Below, piece by piece: positions 53,358 to 61,129 of a stretch of DNA of 64,000 nucleotides. Below the pieces are notes generated by a model. That model was given only the letters and a program-made list of their open reading frames with translations, had not been told where the DNA came from and searched no databases. How positions within the stretch are numbered: position 1 is the first letter of the stretch; each line of letters starts with the position of its first letter. The translations under genes were made by a program, and so were the position numbers. The stretch comes from Cytophagales bacterium WSM2-2 (lineage in GTDB: Bacteria; Bacteroidota; Bacteroidia; Cytophagales; Cyclobacteriaceae), in assembly GCA_015472025.1 (NCBI GenBank), contig BNHL01000001.1, forward strand, positions 310,001 to 374,000, written 5' to 3'.

Positions 53358-53737
53358 TTTTCAATGGTTATCAGGTTGCACGAGAAATTTTTTCCTTTGT
53401 GAATAGTGCATGAGAGTTTATGCTTTGCATACTGCTTGAAGGCTACATGTCCCTCAATGATTGCATTGAGGCCTTCTACCATCTTCGTGACGATCTCATC
53501 TTTCAAACCATCTTCGATGAAATCAAAATCTATTGTAACTCCGACAGCCTTTTGCATTCCAAGTACCTGGCAGTTGATGCAATACGATCGGTTCATCCAA
53601 GAGTCATCAGCTATTTTTGCCCTGAGCGAATTGATTTTATCAAGTCGTAGGTCGTAGGCAGGCCCCATAAAGGCAACCTCTTGCAATTCTGTGTCGATAC
53701 ATTCGATCAACAGTTTTTTTTCCAGTTCGGTAAGCAT
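53354..53737 (-). CDS. Protein of unknown function
   Basis: 127 residues, helical N-terminus (LTELEKKLLIECIDTEL), then strands (AVGVTIDFDFIEDGL, LSCTIHKGKNFSCNLITI) with four cysteines in two pairs. It overlaps the metallopeptidase gene by 4 bp, which fixes the reading frame. Family unknown. Confidence 0.5.
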   Translation of the reverse strand: MLTELEKKLLIECIDTELQEVAFMGPAYDLRLDKINSLRAKIADDSWMNRSYCINCQVLGMQKAVGVTIDFDFIEDGLKDEIVTKMVEGLNAIIEGHVAFKQYAKHKLSCTIHKGKNFSCNLITIEK

Positions 53738-54173
53738 AGTGGTTTAGGATTGAGTGATTGGTTTCGTTAGTAATTCTTGCCCTTCGATATGCCCGCAGTC
53801 CACGCATCTGAGAACAGCTATTTGCTGACGATGATCTGCGGTAGCACCTGGTACTAAAAGCCGTGGAATGATTTTTACAATCAACACCTCTGTAAAAAAG
53901 ATGCCTTTGCACTTTGTGCATTCCACGTTTTTGAGGTCCTCTATTTTGATGCTGCTCATGTTTGTTATACAGTTCTATGTGTTGCAGAAATGATTCAATT
54001 TTTATCTGGTAGAGCTTTCGGATTTCGTCCGGCATTTGCTGCAGTGTTGTTTTCAAAGACAGCATCTGCCGGTAGTGATCAATCAGATATTCAAGACCAT
54101 CTTTAGTATGCCGTACCTCAATGCCGAATAGCACAATGGGGTTGTCCAGGTAAATAAGTTTAGGACGCTCCAT
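53640..54173 (-). CDS. Small protein with a long frame-mismatched tail
   Basis: 177 residues. The first ~78 (LIYLDNPIVLFGIEVRHTKDGLEYL, EIRKLYQIKIESFLQHIELYN) look like a real phage protein. The last ~99 are very basic and overlap the zinc-ribbon gene completely, and part of the next gene, in another frame. The gene has probably lost its stop, or there is a sequence error near 53940-53960. Trust only the N-terminal part. Confidence 0.45.
   Translation of the reverse strand: MERPKLIYLDNPIVLFGIEVRHTKDGLEYLIDHYRQMLSLKTTLQQMPDEIRKLYQIKIESFLQHIELYNKHEQHQNRGPQKRGMHKVQRHLFYRGVDCKNHSTAFSTRCYRRSSSANSCSQMRGLRAYRRARITNETNHSILNHYAYRTGKKTVDRMYRHRIARGCLYGACLRPTT
53744..53959 (-). CDS. Small zinc-ribbon protein
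   Basis: 71 residues. VECTKCKGIFF and LRCVDCGHIEG form a CxxC...CxxC zinc ribbon, and a basic Gly/Arg/His stretch sits between. Its ATG lies inside the longer gene to its right, in another frame. Function unknown. Confidence 0.6.
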   Translation of the reverse strand: MSSIKIEDLKNVECTKCKGIFFTEVLIVKIIPRLLVPGATADHRQQIAVLRCVDCGHIEGQELLTKPITQS

Positions 54174-54174
54174 T

Positions 54175-54387
54175 TCATCGATTGAATTTTTTGTACTTCA
54201 ACCAGTCGGCATAATTGATAATGAGAAACAGCCCGAAAAAAATAATGTAGATGGCCCCAACAACCATGGCAATGGAATAGTAACCTTCTACAGTACAGGC
54301 TGCCACCGCCAACACAGTAAGCGAAGTGATCAGAGACCACAGCTCACGCATTAAGCGATTGAAAGCATATTTCAAAAAATCTCTCAT
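54175..54387 (-). CDS. Small two-span membrane protein
   Basis: 70 residues from the ATG at 54387. Two spans (LWSLITSLTVLAVAACTV, SIAMVVGAIYIIFFGLFLII) with a basic tail. Overlaps its upstream neighbour by 4 bp (ATGA), so the two are coupled. Unknown role. Confidence 0.5.
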   Translation of the reverse strand: MRDFLKYAFNRLMRELWSLITSLTVLAVAACTVEGYYSIAMVVGAIYIIFFGLFLIINYADWLKYKKFNR

Positions 54388-54512
54388 GCTAGAGAGTACC
54401 AGATAAAACAAACAACGATTGACGCCAGTATTCCGAAAAGGAATCCACCAAAGGCAGCGAGGAATAACATGAAGTTTACCCTGTCGTTCTCAGTCTCGAA
54501 ATGCATTTTCAT
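54384..54512 (-). CDS. 42-residue single-span membrane protein
   Basis: Starts at the ATG at 54512 (MKMHFETEND). A Phe/Gly-rich span (FMLFLAAFGGFLFGILASIV) follows. The ATGA overlap with the next gene supports it. Earlier in-frame starts overlap the upstream gene heavily. Unknown role. Confidence 0.5.
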   Translation of the reverse strand: MKMHFETENDRVNFMLFLAAFGGFLFGILASIVVCFIWYSLA

Positions 54513-54516
54513 AGGA

Positions 54517-54738
54517 CTAGTGATTTTTTGAGGAATTAAGTTTTTCAGTGATAGAGTAGATGGTATCTCCGAACTTGATGTCGTTTGTTGTGCGATGAAA
54601 AACATCAATGAATCTCTTCTGAATGTTTTGTAGCTGTACACTTGTTAGTCCTAACTCCCGAAATGTCTCATTCATTGGAGCCGCTTTCAGACGAGCAACA
54701 GATTTCACAATGCTTTGTACTTCTTTTTCGTTGATCAT
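54517..54738 (-). CDS. Small helical protein, unknown
   Basis: 73 residues, helical (VQSIVKSVARLKAAPM, LGLTSVQLQNIQKRFIDVF). Resembles short DNA-binding or adaptor proteins but no family is recognised. Overlaps the upstream gene by 4 bp. Confidence 0.45.
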   Translation of the reverse strand: MINEKEVQSIVKSVARLKAAPMNETFRELGLTSVQLQNIQKRFIDVFHRTTNDIKFGDTIYSITEKLNSSKNH

Positions 54739-54989
54739 AGCGTTTTTAAAAATTCGGTGACCTGATCTAATATTTCTCTCACAGACGATCCGTTTAAAAT
54801 CTGTCTCGCGCTTTTATTGAGCTTGGTTTGTACTACCAGAATTGCGCTGTAAGTCTTATGCCCGGCGGCACCCTTGCTCATTCCCCAACTGAAATGATAT
54901 CCGGTGCATTTCTGATCGGCAACGCGCTCGATGTACTGTACCAGCTCGCTCATTTCTATTGTGGAGTCGAAGAGGGATAATTCGGCCAT
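54735..54989 (-). CDS. Small protein, unknown
   Basis: 84 residues from the ATG at 54989 (MAELSLFDSTI); an earlier start would overlap the neighbour. Pattern: helix, strand (YHFSWGMSKGAAGHKTYSAILVV), helix. Might be a small alpha/beta nucleic-acid-associated domain. Not recognised. Confidence 0.45.
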   Translation of the reverse strand: MAELSLFDSTIEMSELVQYIERVADQKCTGYHFSWGMSKGAAGHKTYSAILVVQTKLNKSARQILNGSSVREILDQVTEFLKTL

Positions 54990-54994
54990 CGGAT

Positions 54995-55480
54995 TTAGAA
55001 TTTTGTTAGCGTTGCTTGCTCTGGTTTCAATCCGGCATACATCATCCCCAATGGATGCCATGGTGATCCGTTTTTATTTTTACCGAAACACTTTGGTTGT
55101 CGGTCAATAAATTTTTTTTGGATTTGCTGAGCGCGATATTCTATTTTCATGAATGAGCCCCAGCAGAAAATAATTTCATTACAGTCTTTAGAGATGTGAT
55201 CAAACCAAAAGTTATTGTCTTTAATGGCGTCACACGTTTCAAAAAGCTTATGTGGTTGAGAAGAGATTAAGGCATACAGATTCATCATTCTCAATCCACC
55301 AAACCCGAGGCTTCGAAGCGATTTAATCAACCATGCTATAGTTGGATCATCCTTTTTGCTGTCTGCTTTTGAAGGATTCAATCCTATGCAAAGAGCTATC
55401 GGCTTAGTGGTATCCCAGTCCCTGAAAAGCACGTACCGGAATTTCTGTGTTTCGTCGAAAATCACGGACTTGTTCATCAT
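54995..55480 (-). CDS. DUF1643-family protein
   Basis: 161 residues. LCIGLNPSKADSKKDDPTIAWL and the later CWGSFMKIEYRAQQ match DUF1643, frequent in phages and mobile elements. Function is not established. Overlaps the HTH gene upstream by 4 bp. Confidence 0.75.
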   Translation of the reverse strand: MMNKSVIFDETQKFRYVLFRDWDTTKPIALCIGLNPSKADSKKDDPTIAWLIKSLRSLGFGGLRMMNLYALISSQPHKLFETCDAIKDNNFWFDHISKDCNEIIFCWGSFMKIEYRAQQIQKKFIDRQPKCFGKNKNGSPWHPLGMMYAGLKPEQATLTKF

Positions 55481-55785
55481 GCAGAAATAAGATTCTTTCT
55501 AGTACGGCCTGATAATTGCTTTTGAATCTCGTTGAGCCGTCTATGCTCTTTTTCTTGTTCACGCTGGCGATCTTTTTGTTTGCTTACTGCAAGCTCTCCG
55601 ATCGCAATCATGATCTTGGTGGCGATAATTGAATTACCTTTTTGAATATGTTTAAGCCGCTTCCAATGATTGTAAACTGTCGCAGATGTACAGCGCTGTT
55701 TTTGTGCGATCTTCCTAGCATCCTTGTCCGCCAGTTCAGGCATGGCAATAAGAATTTGGTCGCGGAATTCCTGCGAAATCTCCAT
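55477..55785 (-). CDS. HTH protein (regulator or small-terminase-like)
   Basis: 102 residues. DKDARKIAQKQRCTSATVYNHWKRLKHI is a helix-turn-helix, with a very basic C-terminal helix (QKDRQREQEKEHRRLNEIQKQL). First gene of the leftward early block, starting inside the operator region. It may be a regulator of the early operon. Confidence 0.6.
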   Translation of the reverse strand: MEISQEFRDQILIAMPELADKDARKIAQKQRCTSATVYNHWKRLKHIQKGNSIIATKIMIAIGELAVSKQKDRQREQEKEHRRLNEIQKQLSGRTRKNLISA

Positions 55786-55795
55786 TTTAGTAATA

Positions 55796-55867
55796 CTTTA
55801 GTGTGCTTTAGTAAATCTTTAGCAAGTGTCTAACTTTTAAGTTAGACATGCAAATAAAATCTAACTT
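55796..55867. promoter_or_regulatory. Operator region between divergent control genes
   Basis: A 20-bp near-perfect palindrome at 55828-55847 (GTCTAACTT, 2 bp, AAGTTAGAC) plus a half-site TCTAACTT at 55860-55867. Three CTTTAG repeats start at 55796, 55806 and 55817 (10 and 11 bp apart, one face of the helix). It separates the leftward HTH gene and the rightward repressor-like gene, and fits lytic/lysogenic control. Confidence 0.65.
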
Positions 55868-55876
55868 TTTTTTTAG

Positions 55877-56251
55877 TTGAAAGAATTGAAAGACATTATC
55901 AGTTTGAAAGCCAATGAGATAGGTGGCATGGCAGCACTGGCAAAAAAAATGAATTGGGGCTCTGGAAAGAATCCCACTTCAGCAATTACAAAATATGTTA
56001 AAGGAACGATGCCTGGATTCGATTTTGCAATCCAATGGAAACGTACATTCAATGAGAACCTGATTGAATTGATGTTTAAAGATGAAATGGAAGAAACTCC
56101 CATTCCTACAGCAGAACCTGTGGAAGAATACGGTACACTGGAGACGCTGAGGGAACTAGTGAAATCGAAAAATCAAACGATAGCACTTCTAGAGGCGGAT
56201 ATAGCTAGGCTTAAAAAGGATGGGAAAAAGAATAATCGCAAAAAAACTTAG
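55877..56251 (+). CDS. Repressor-like DNA-binding protein
   Basis: 124 residues from a TTG start. The N-terminal part (GGMAALAKKMNWGSGKNPTSAITKYVKG) looks like a helix-turn-helix. The C-terminal part is a coiled coil (LETLRELVKSKNQTIALLEADIARLKKD) for dimerisation. Next to the palindrome, it is the best candidate for the element repressor. No cleavage protease domain is present. Confidence 0.65.
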   Translation: MKELKDIISLKANEIGGMAALAKKMNWGSGKNPTSAITKYVKGTMPGFDFAIQWKRTFNENLIELMFKDEMEETPIPTAEPVEEYGTLETLRELVKSKNQTIALLEADIARLKKDGKKNNRKKT

Positions 56252-56468
56252 AGAGCATGTCATGCACCAAGCTTTTGCGGATTTGGATGAAGCGATCGAA
56301 GTATTACTCGATTCCTACAATATGGAGCGCACTCTCAACGAATTGCACAAAGGGCTCAAATCTGAGCTCGAATATTACGAGAAGGAGCTCGAAGTAAGCG
56401 AGTTGTTCAACCTAATCCTGCAACTAAAACAAATAAAAAACCTAAGACAAAATGGCAAAGAAAATTAG
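56220..56468 (+). CDS. Small helical protein after the repressor
   Basis: 82 residues, heptad-rich (LDEAIEVLLDSYNMERTLNELHKGL, LFNLILQLKQIKNL). Overlaps the repressor gene by 32 bp, and the next gene by 17 bp, so all three are coupled. Function unknown. Confidence 0.5.
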   Translation: MGKRIIAKKLREHVMHQAFADLDEAIEVLLDSYNMERTLNELHKGLKSELEYYEKELEVSELFNLILQLKQIKNLRQNGKEN

Positions 56469-56733
56469 TAAGGACGAATTCAAGAAAATGACTAAGGCTT
56501 ACCAAGAGAAAAACGTAGGTCATACTCACGCAGTGAGATATGATCGCGCATCCATCGAAGCTATCCTGGCTAACAAGAATGTAAAAGAGATCGCCTGCTA
56601 TTTTGCACATCATGATGATGGCAAGCGTACAATTGCGTTGATAGGAATTGATGGCAACGATCAGGTTCTTGATGACACTGGCACTAACCTTGGCGGTCTC
56701 TGTCCACCAAATTGCCCAGGAACAGGATCATGA
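56452..56733 (+). CDS. Bacteroidota-specific small protein with a CPPNC end
   Basis: 93 residues. ISKDEFKKMTKAYQEKN, a central strand pair (KEIACYFAHHDDGKRTIALIGID) and GGLCPPNCPGTGS at the end. This pattern is frequent as an uncharacterised protein in Bacteroidota chromosomes, so it may be host-derived cargo. Followed by a 7-span protein. Confidence 0.55.
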   Translation: MAKKISKDEFKKMTKAYQEKNVGHTHAVRYDRASIEAILANKNVKEIACYFAHHDDGKRTIALIGIDGNDQVLDDTGTNLGGLCPPNCPGTGS

Positions 56734-57323
56734 GATACTTGGTAACTGTTAGCCAATTCGCACCTTTAGTCCCACTTATAATAATTTTAGTTTGGTGGAA
56801 CAGGAGTGACAGGGTTAACAGGATAGTAGGGATTATTTTGATTGCATGGCTTGTTGCTGAGTTGATTCAGTTTATTACCAGATTAAACAATATTCAAAAT
56901 CTTTGGATCAGCTATTTGCTCACGCCTGTGCAGCTAGTGCTTATGGCACTATATTATCGCGAGTTGCTTCCTCAACGAAGAATGTTGGTCTATTCTGTAT
57001 TCGCTTTAGGTTTTCTAATTGCAATTGTGGAAACGTTAATTAGGCCGTTGACTGCTTTGAATTCAGTTTCGTTGTTGTATCAATGCTTTACAATAGTCTT
57101 TGTAGGCATGTTGTGTTTCTATCAAATGTTGAGTCGTGGAATATTCAAATATGTATGGAGTAACGGAGCCTTTGTAATTCTATTCATGGGCAGTGCTGTT
57201 TATTACTCTGCATTCTTAAATCTAGACAATATGAACCTGCTCCGAATGTTGAGCACTGGGCACACTGTGTTATTGATTTTTGTTTATACACTTCTAACGG
57301 TAGAAGCATGGAAACCATTGTAA
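56730..57323 (+). CDS. About seven-span membrane protein (cargo)
   Basis: 197 residues from the ATG at 56730, which overlaps the stop of the gene before (ATGA). Hydrophobic segments include LVPLIIILVWW, IVGIILIAWLVAELIQFI, LTPVQLVLMALYY, YSVFALGFLIAIVETL and TVLLIFVYTLLTV. Pairing with the CPPNC protein suggests one functional unit. Role unknown. Confidence 0.55.
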   Translation: MRYLVTVSQFAPLVPLIIILVWWNRSDRVNRIVGIILIAWLVAELIQFITRLNNIQNLWISYLLTPVQLVLMALYYRELLPQRRMLVYSVFALGFLIAIVETLIRPLTALNSVSLLYQCFTIVFVGMLCFYQMLSRGIFKYVWSNGAFVILFMGSAVYYSAFLNLDNMNLLRMLSTGHTVLLIFVYTLLTVEAWKPL

Positions 57324-57505
57324 TTATCGTATCAATCGTATTCCCACTGTTTGTTCTTATGCTCATCATTTGGGGTGCTTTTAGACTTAAGCAATCACGA
57401 GAAATTGAGCAACAAAAGAACGACAGGCAAACGCTCGTGATGAAGCGGATTATAGACAAGAAAAATGAAATCATTGGTAGAATGTCAGAGTTGATTGAAG
57501 AGTGA
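57308..57505 (+). CDS. Small single-span coiled-coil protein (cargo)
   Basis: 65 residues: span (VIIVSIVFPLFVLMLIIWGAF) then a charged coil (EIEQQKNDRQTLVMKRIIDKKNEIIG). Overlaps the 7-span gene by 16 bp. Last gene of the element before the right attachment site. Confidence 0.5.
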   Translation: METIVIIVSIVFPLFVLMLIIWGAFRLKQSREIEQQKNDRQTLVMKRIIDKKNEIIGRMSELIEE

Positions 57506-57597
57506 AAAATGTCTGGAATCTGCTATCGAAATGCTATAGAAATTCATCCGTTAGTTAGCAATAGGTTGAATATCAATTATCTTACTAAACCCGTGAC

Positions 57598-57618
57598 ATT
57601 CCTGTCGGGACTACAAAA
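57598..57618 (+). repeat. attR: right copy of the 21-bp attachment repeat
   Basis: Exact copy of 25758-25778. Here it is not part of a functional tRNA, so the intact tRNA-Arg is on the left side. Flanking bases differ. Confidence 0.92.
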
Positions 57619-57715
57619 GCCGCTTAACTGGGCTAAATATAAGGTTTTTTGCGTATTACCATATAAAAGAACCTTTTCATTACCATATTATTCCACGGCT
57701 TTTTAGGGAAGTTTG

Positions 57716-57862
57716 TCAGAGCCTTTTCTTCTCGTTTCTGATCTTATATAACCAGTAAACGCATGTCAAAACAAGTATCCCGGTCGTCAAAATAGAGTTC
57801 AAAAAAAGTATTGCGTTTGCGCCAGCGAAAGCGGTAAGGAAGATTCCAAATGTGTTTTTCAT
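57716..57862 (-). CDS. Small membrane protein at the end of the second phage operon
   Basis: 48 residues, MKNTFGIFLTAFAGAN then one span (AILFLNSILTTGILVLTCVYW) and a basic tail (KIRNEKKRL). Its ATG lies 1 bp after the stop of the head-completion-like gene, so it belongs to that operon. Confidence 0.55.
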   Translation of the reverse strand: MKNTFGIFLTAFAGANAILFLNSILTTGILVLTCVYWLYKIRNEKKRL

Positions 57863-57863
57863 G

Positions 57864-58352
57864 TTAATGCCTACCTAAGTAGATGCCGTTTGAGTATGAG
57901 GTTATTTGTTTGTCAATAGGTCTGTAAAGTGGATACGATGCAGCATTCAATTTCAAATAGTTCTTCAAACTATCAGAGCAAAAAGAAACCTTGTCTTTTA
58001 TGGCTGATCTGTAAAAAGTGAATTCATCCAATGTGGTGCTTTCCGAATTATCTGAATGCTGTTTAACAACGCCTTTTGCGGTTGTCTTGTAATTCAAAAA
58101 TGAACTTGCTTCCAGCCATGTAGCGTAACACGCCAACGGCTTAATGTAATCGTTCAACAAAGTCATGTTCAGATCAGTAAGAGTGTTACCACTAATCTGA
58201 TTTTTAATCTCAGTCAACAGGGCAACACCCAATATTTTATACACATGCATCTGTTCTGCACTACTGATGTACGGTTGAAGCGTATCAACTTCAATATTAT
58301 TGCTGATGGATGTGTTCTCTCTGATGTCATCCACTGTAATCAAAGTAATCAT
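57864..58352 (-). CDS. DUF6712/head-completion-like phage protein
   Basis: 162 residues. LITVDDIRENTSISNNIEVDTLQPYI, LLNDYIKPLACYATWLEASSFLN and STTLDEFTFYRSAIKDKV fit the helical fold of DUF6712-like proteins next to portal genes in Bacteroidota phages. Abuts the portal gene, sharing its last base. Head-tail joining is the likely role. Confidence 0.65.
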   Translation of the reverse strand: MITLITVDDIRENTSISNNIEVDTLQPYISSAEQMHVYKILGVALLTEIKNQISGNTLTDLNMTLLNDYIKPLACYATWLEASSFLNYKTTAKGVVKQHSDNSESTTLDEFTFYRSAIKDKVSFCSDSLKNYLKLNAASYPLYRPIDKQITSYSNGIYLGRH

Positions 58353-59638
58353 TACTGTACAGGCGTTGAGATAGGATTAATATTATTTGGCGTTGCTGCT
58401 TGCGGCAACGGTGGTAAGCCGTATAGTATCGCTCTACGTTCGTCAACGGTCAAGTCAGAGCCATCAGGAGCAGCAATAGGCTGCTGTAATTTTAACGGTT
58501 CGTTGTGAACAGATACTTTACCAAACTCATTCACTGCTAAAAGTTTATTGATAGCCGTTAGCAAAACGTTTTGTGCTGGCTTGACAACGGCATCAATGAA
58601 ATACAATCGTGCCACATTTAGTTTGTTTGCGTCAGCATTTTGACCGAATGAGTTTCCAGCATCAATACCAAGTAGCGAAGTTGAACCACCATGAGCAATT
58701 GCGATGGACAATTGAGCCTGTTGAATCAGGTCTTTGAACATGCTGTTGCCAAGGTCATCGGATACCGGGACGAACTCAGGTTTTTGTGCTGATGGATCGT
58801 TAAAAATGAAGACTACTTTACCACTGTTCGTTGAACTCGAATGTTTGCGTTTGTAATCCTGAACAAATTTATCTTTTTCATCATCGGTCATATTTGAAGG
58901 GATATACAAAAAACCTCCAATGAAATAACCATTGTTGAGTTTATTGATTAAGTAATCAGATAAGTAGTAATCAAGATTAATCCAGTTCTGCGAAGAGAGA
59001 TAACTTGGAATGGCATAGATGTCATTTGAAGCTGAATACTGTTTGATGTACAGAAGTTGACGACCTTGGGTTGTACCTGAGATCGGATTATATGCTGGTA
59101 TCTTGACAGCATTCGCAATATCATTCGGCTTTCTCTTATCCTTCTTATTCTCGATGATCCCCCATGTATCAGAATAATAGTAATTGCAGACACGACCGTA
59201 CTGATCAGGCTGTTCAGCACGGATGTTAGCAGGATTAACGTGTAATATTTCCGCTACACCACCGCTCACATTATAAATGACCTCAAAACAAGCAGCCGAA
59301 AACTTAGAGTAGTCAAAACATGCTTTCTTAAACACATCATCAAGCGTGTCTCCTACTCTATTGCTCGAATAAATGGTATTAGTTAGTGCAGTACTGGTTG
59401 CATCTATTGCATATAAACCAGAACCGTAATACAGATTGGCTTTAACGTTGACGAAATTTGCGTGAACTGCACTCTTTAGGTAGAGGTCTTGTAATTCATA
59501 GTGAAACGCATTGTCAAACTCTTCTTTGGTTGAATTGAAAAAAACTATTCCAGATGATAATGTTGTTAGGTTCGGCTTTACCGCCTTATAAAATTTGGTT
59601 AAGTCAACTGTGTGTATTGTATTAGTACTCCCTGACAT
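58352..59638 (-). CDS. Phage portal protein
   Basis: 428 residues. Repeated stem-like segments and conserved portal features (LYLKSAVHANFVNVKANLYYGSGL, KACFDYSKFSAACFEVIYN, AEILHVNPANIRA, NKLNNGYFIGGFLYI, QLSIAIAHGGSTSLLGI). Length and neighbour support portal, which forms the dodecameric DNA entry ring in tailed phages. This makes the second element a tailed phage. Confidence 0.75.
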   Translation of the reverse strand: MSGSTNTIHTVDLTKFYKAVKPNLTTLSSGIVFFNSTKEEFDNAFHYELQDLYLKSAVHANFVNVKANLYYGSGLYAIDATSTALTNTIYSSNRVGDTLDDVFKKACFDYSKFSAACFEVIYNVSGGVAEILHVNPANIRAEQPDQYGRVCNYYYSDTWGIIENKKDKRKPNDIANAVKIPAYNPISGTTQGRQLLYIKQYSASNDIYAIPSYLSSQNWINLDYYLSDYLINKLNNGYFIGGFLYIPSNMTDDEKDKFVQDYKRKHSSSTNSGKVVFIFNDPSAQKPEFVPVSDDLGNSMFKDLIQQAQLSIAIAHGGSTSLLGIDAGNSFGQNADANKLNVARLYFIDAVVKPAQNVLLTAINKLLAVNEFGKVSVHNEPLKLQQPIAAPDGSDLTVDERRAILYGLPPLPQAATPNNINPISTPVQ

Positions 59639-59650
59639 TCCATGTTCGTG

Positions 59651-60535
59651 TTATTTAAGATTATTCACTTTTCTCTTATCCTCTTTGAAGGTTCTATACG
59701 ACATATTGAATCGTTCGTAATAGTCTCTTTCTAAATGCTCGTTGCTTAGGTTATCCAAAAACCAACGGATTCTTTCTTGCCCCGTTGATTTAATTCTCTC
59801 TCTTTCCATTGGTCTGAAATGACGAGCATCAAAATTCAAACCTCTTGACCTCACATGATGATTTTCAAAATGTGTGATTGCACTTCTCTCCCATTCGGAT
59901 ATTATAGCTATGCCAATTGATGGATATTCAGGCACTATATCAGAGTACATTCGAAAAATCCTATCAAAGTATTTCTCGGTGGATAGGGGCAATTTTATTC
60001 GAAGTGATTTGAGCACTTTAAAAATCATCTCGAATTTCAAATCCGTTTTACGATATAAATACAGGCTGATGTATTGAGAATTATAATTGTTACTCTCAAT
60101 TATCAATTCAATCAGGGTTGATAATACCTGCAAAGAGTTTTTATCGGTCACCTCCTTCAATAGTTTTTTAAGACCGTCAACGACCTCAATTTTTAAGTCA
60201 TTGAATTCATTTTGACCTATGTCACTTCTGTGATTGTAAATCAAAATGTCCTCAACAAATACAGTCTTTGCACTCTTTCCAAAAAACCAATCTCTAAAGA
60301 ATGATTTCGTCATCGTGTAAACAAATGATTTTTCTTTACCTGTTTCAATAGTCTTGTAGCAACTAATTAACTTTTCAAAAAGAAAACTCAAGCACTCATT
60401 GACAAGAGTTTGATCTACTTTTTTAAATTCAGTCCACAATACTCTTTTAACAAAAGATTCCAACTCTCTTTTCAGTATTGGAAAAATCAAAGATTGATTT
60501 CGTTTATCTGCTTCAAAGAATTCTCTTATTTGCAT
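59651..60535 (-). CDS. Divergent sigma-like protein in a phage operon
   Basis: 294 residues. ECLSFLFEKLISCYKTIETGKEKSFVYTMTKSFFRDWFFGKS resembles sigma region 2, and NMSYRTFKEDKRKVNNL at the end resembles an HTH (region 4). The middle has no clear match. A phage-borne sigma-like protein could switch host transcription. Low certainty; could also be an unrelated helical protein. Confidence 0.4.
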   Translation of the reverse strand: MQIREFFEADKRNQSLIFPILKRELESFVKRVLWTEFKKVDQTLVNECLSFLFEKLISCYKTIETGKEKSFVYTMTKSFFRDWFFGKSAKTVFVEDILIYNHRSDIGQNEFNDLKIEVVDGLKKLLKEVTDKNSLQVLSTLIELIIESNNYNSQYISLYLYRKTDLKFEMIFKVLKSLRIKLPLSTEKYFDRIFRMYSDIVPEYPSIGIAIISEWERSAITHFENHHVRSRGLNFDARHFRPMERERIKSTGQERIRWFLDNLSNEHLERDYYERFNMSYRTFKEDKRKVNNLK

Positions 60536-61125
60536 GAGATCAACTTTATATTTCTAATCTTATTCGTCCATTCTGGTGAGGCTATAATTCTTACAATAAT
60601 TAAATCATTGAAGTTTATTCGTGGAACTATTGAAAGGGTGCAACTAACTGTTGTCAACATGCCTGATCTACTCAAAGAGGTTTTCGCAACTCCATACTGA
60701 TTATAATCAGCAAAAGGATTGTACCATCCTAAAGTATCTCCAAGACCTGTCTTGATCATGAATTCAAATTTGATATTGTTCATGTTCGGTGTTCCCCCGG
60801 TATCCGAATCAGTCATCCAATCCGTGACGTTTCCAGTATGGTCGATTACAAACGTTAAGTGTGCTAATGTTGCGGGACATGGTGAAACAATCTTCATATA
60901 GTAGTTTCTCATGTTCAGGTTGCCAGAAGGATATACAAGTCCACCGTTGTGAACAAGTAAGCCAGTTCCGTTATCAGGTAATGAATAATCATAAGCACTT
61001 CCATAAATTTGCGCATAGTCTATTGTTGAATAATCTTCATCTAAAAGACGATCATCAGATAAGAAATCAGGGAAAGATTTACTTATCACGATGTACTTTT
61101 TATTACTCTTTATTACAGTGTTCAT
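60526..61125 (-). CDS. Phage structural-type protein, unknown
   Basis: 199 residues, strand-rich C-terminal half (FEFMIKTGLGDTLGWYNP, TTVSCTLSIVPRINFNDLII). Overlaps the sigma-like gene by 10 bp. Probably a virion component. No family recognised. Confidence 0.45.
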   Translation of the reverse strand: MNTVIKSNKKYIVISKSFPDFLSDDRLLDEDYSTIDYAQIYGSAYDYSLPDNGTGLLVHNGGLVYPSGNLNMRNYYMKIVSPCPATLAHLTFVIDHTGNVTDWMTDSDTGGTPNMNNIKFEFMIKTGLGDTLGWYNPFADYNQYGVAKTSLSRSGMLTTVSCTLSIVPRINFNDLIIVRIIASPEWTNKIRNIKLISCK

Positions 61126-61129
61126 GGGT

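Larger units (their letters stand above)
25758..57618. mobile_element. Integrated temperate virus-like element, about 31.8 kb
   Basis: Bounded by the exact 21-bp repeat at 25758 and 57598, in a tRNA-Arg gene, with a tyrosine recombinase beside the left end. Contents: repressor/operator region, replication ATPase, two methyltransferases, a diversity-generating retroelement, and a leftward block of small membrane and beta-rich proteins, a lysozyme and a spike-like protein. No portal, terminase large subunit, tape-measure or tail tube was found, so a tailless virus is inferred, not proven. Confidence 0.88.

Noticed and set aside
55477..55785. Small terminase subunit
   Set aside because: The HTH and basic helix fit, but no large terminase exists in the element and its place at the operator suits a regulator; left as ambiguous.
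57509..57706. 65-residue open frame across the right attachment site
   Set aside because: It runs through attR, has no recognisable pattern and would be created by integration itself.
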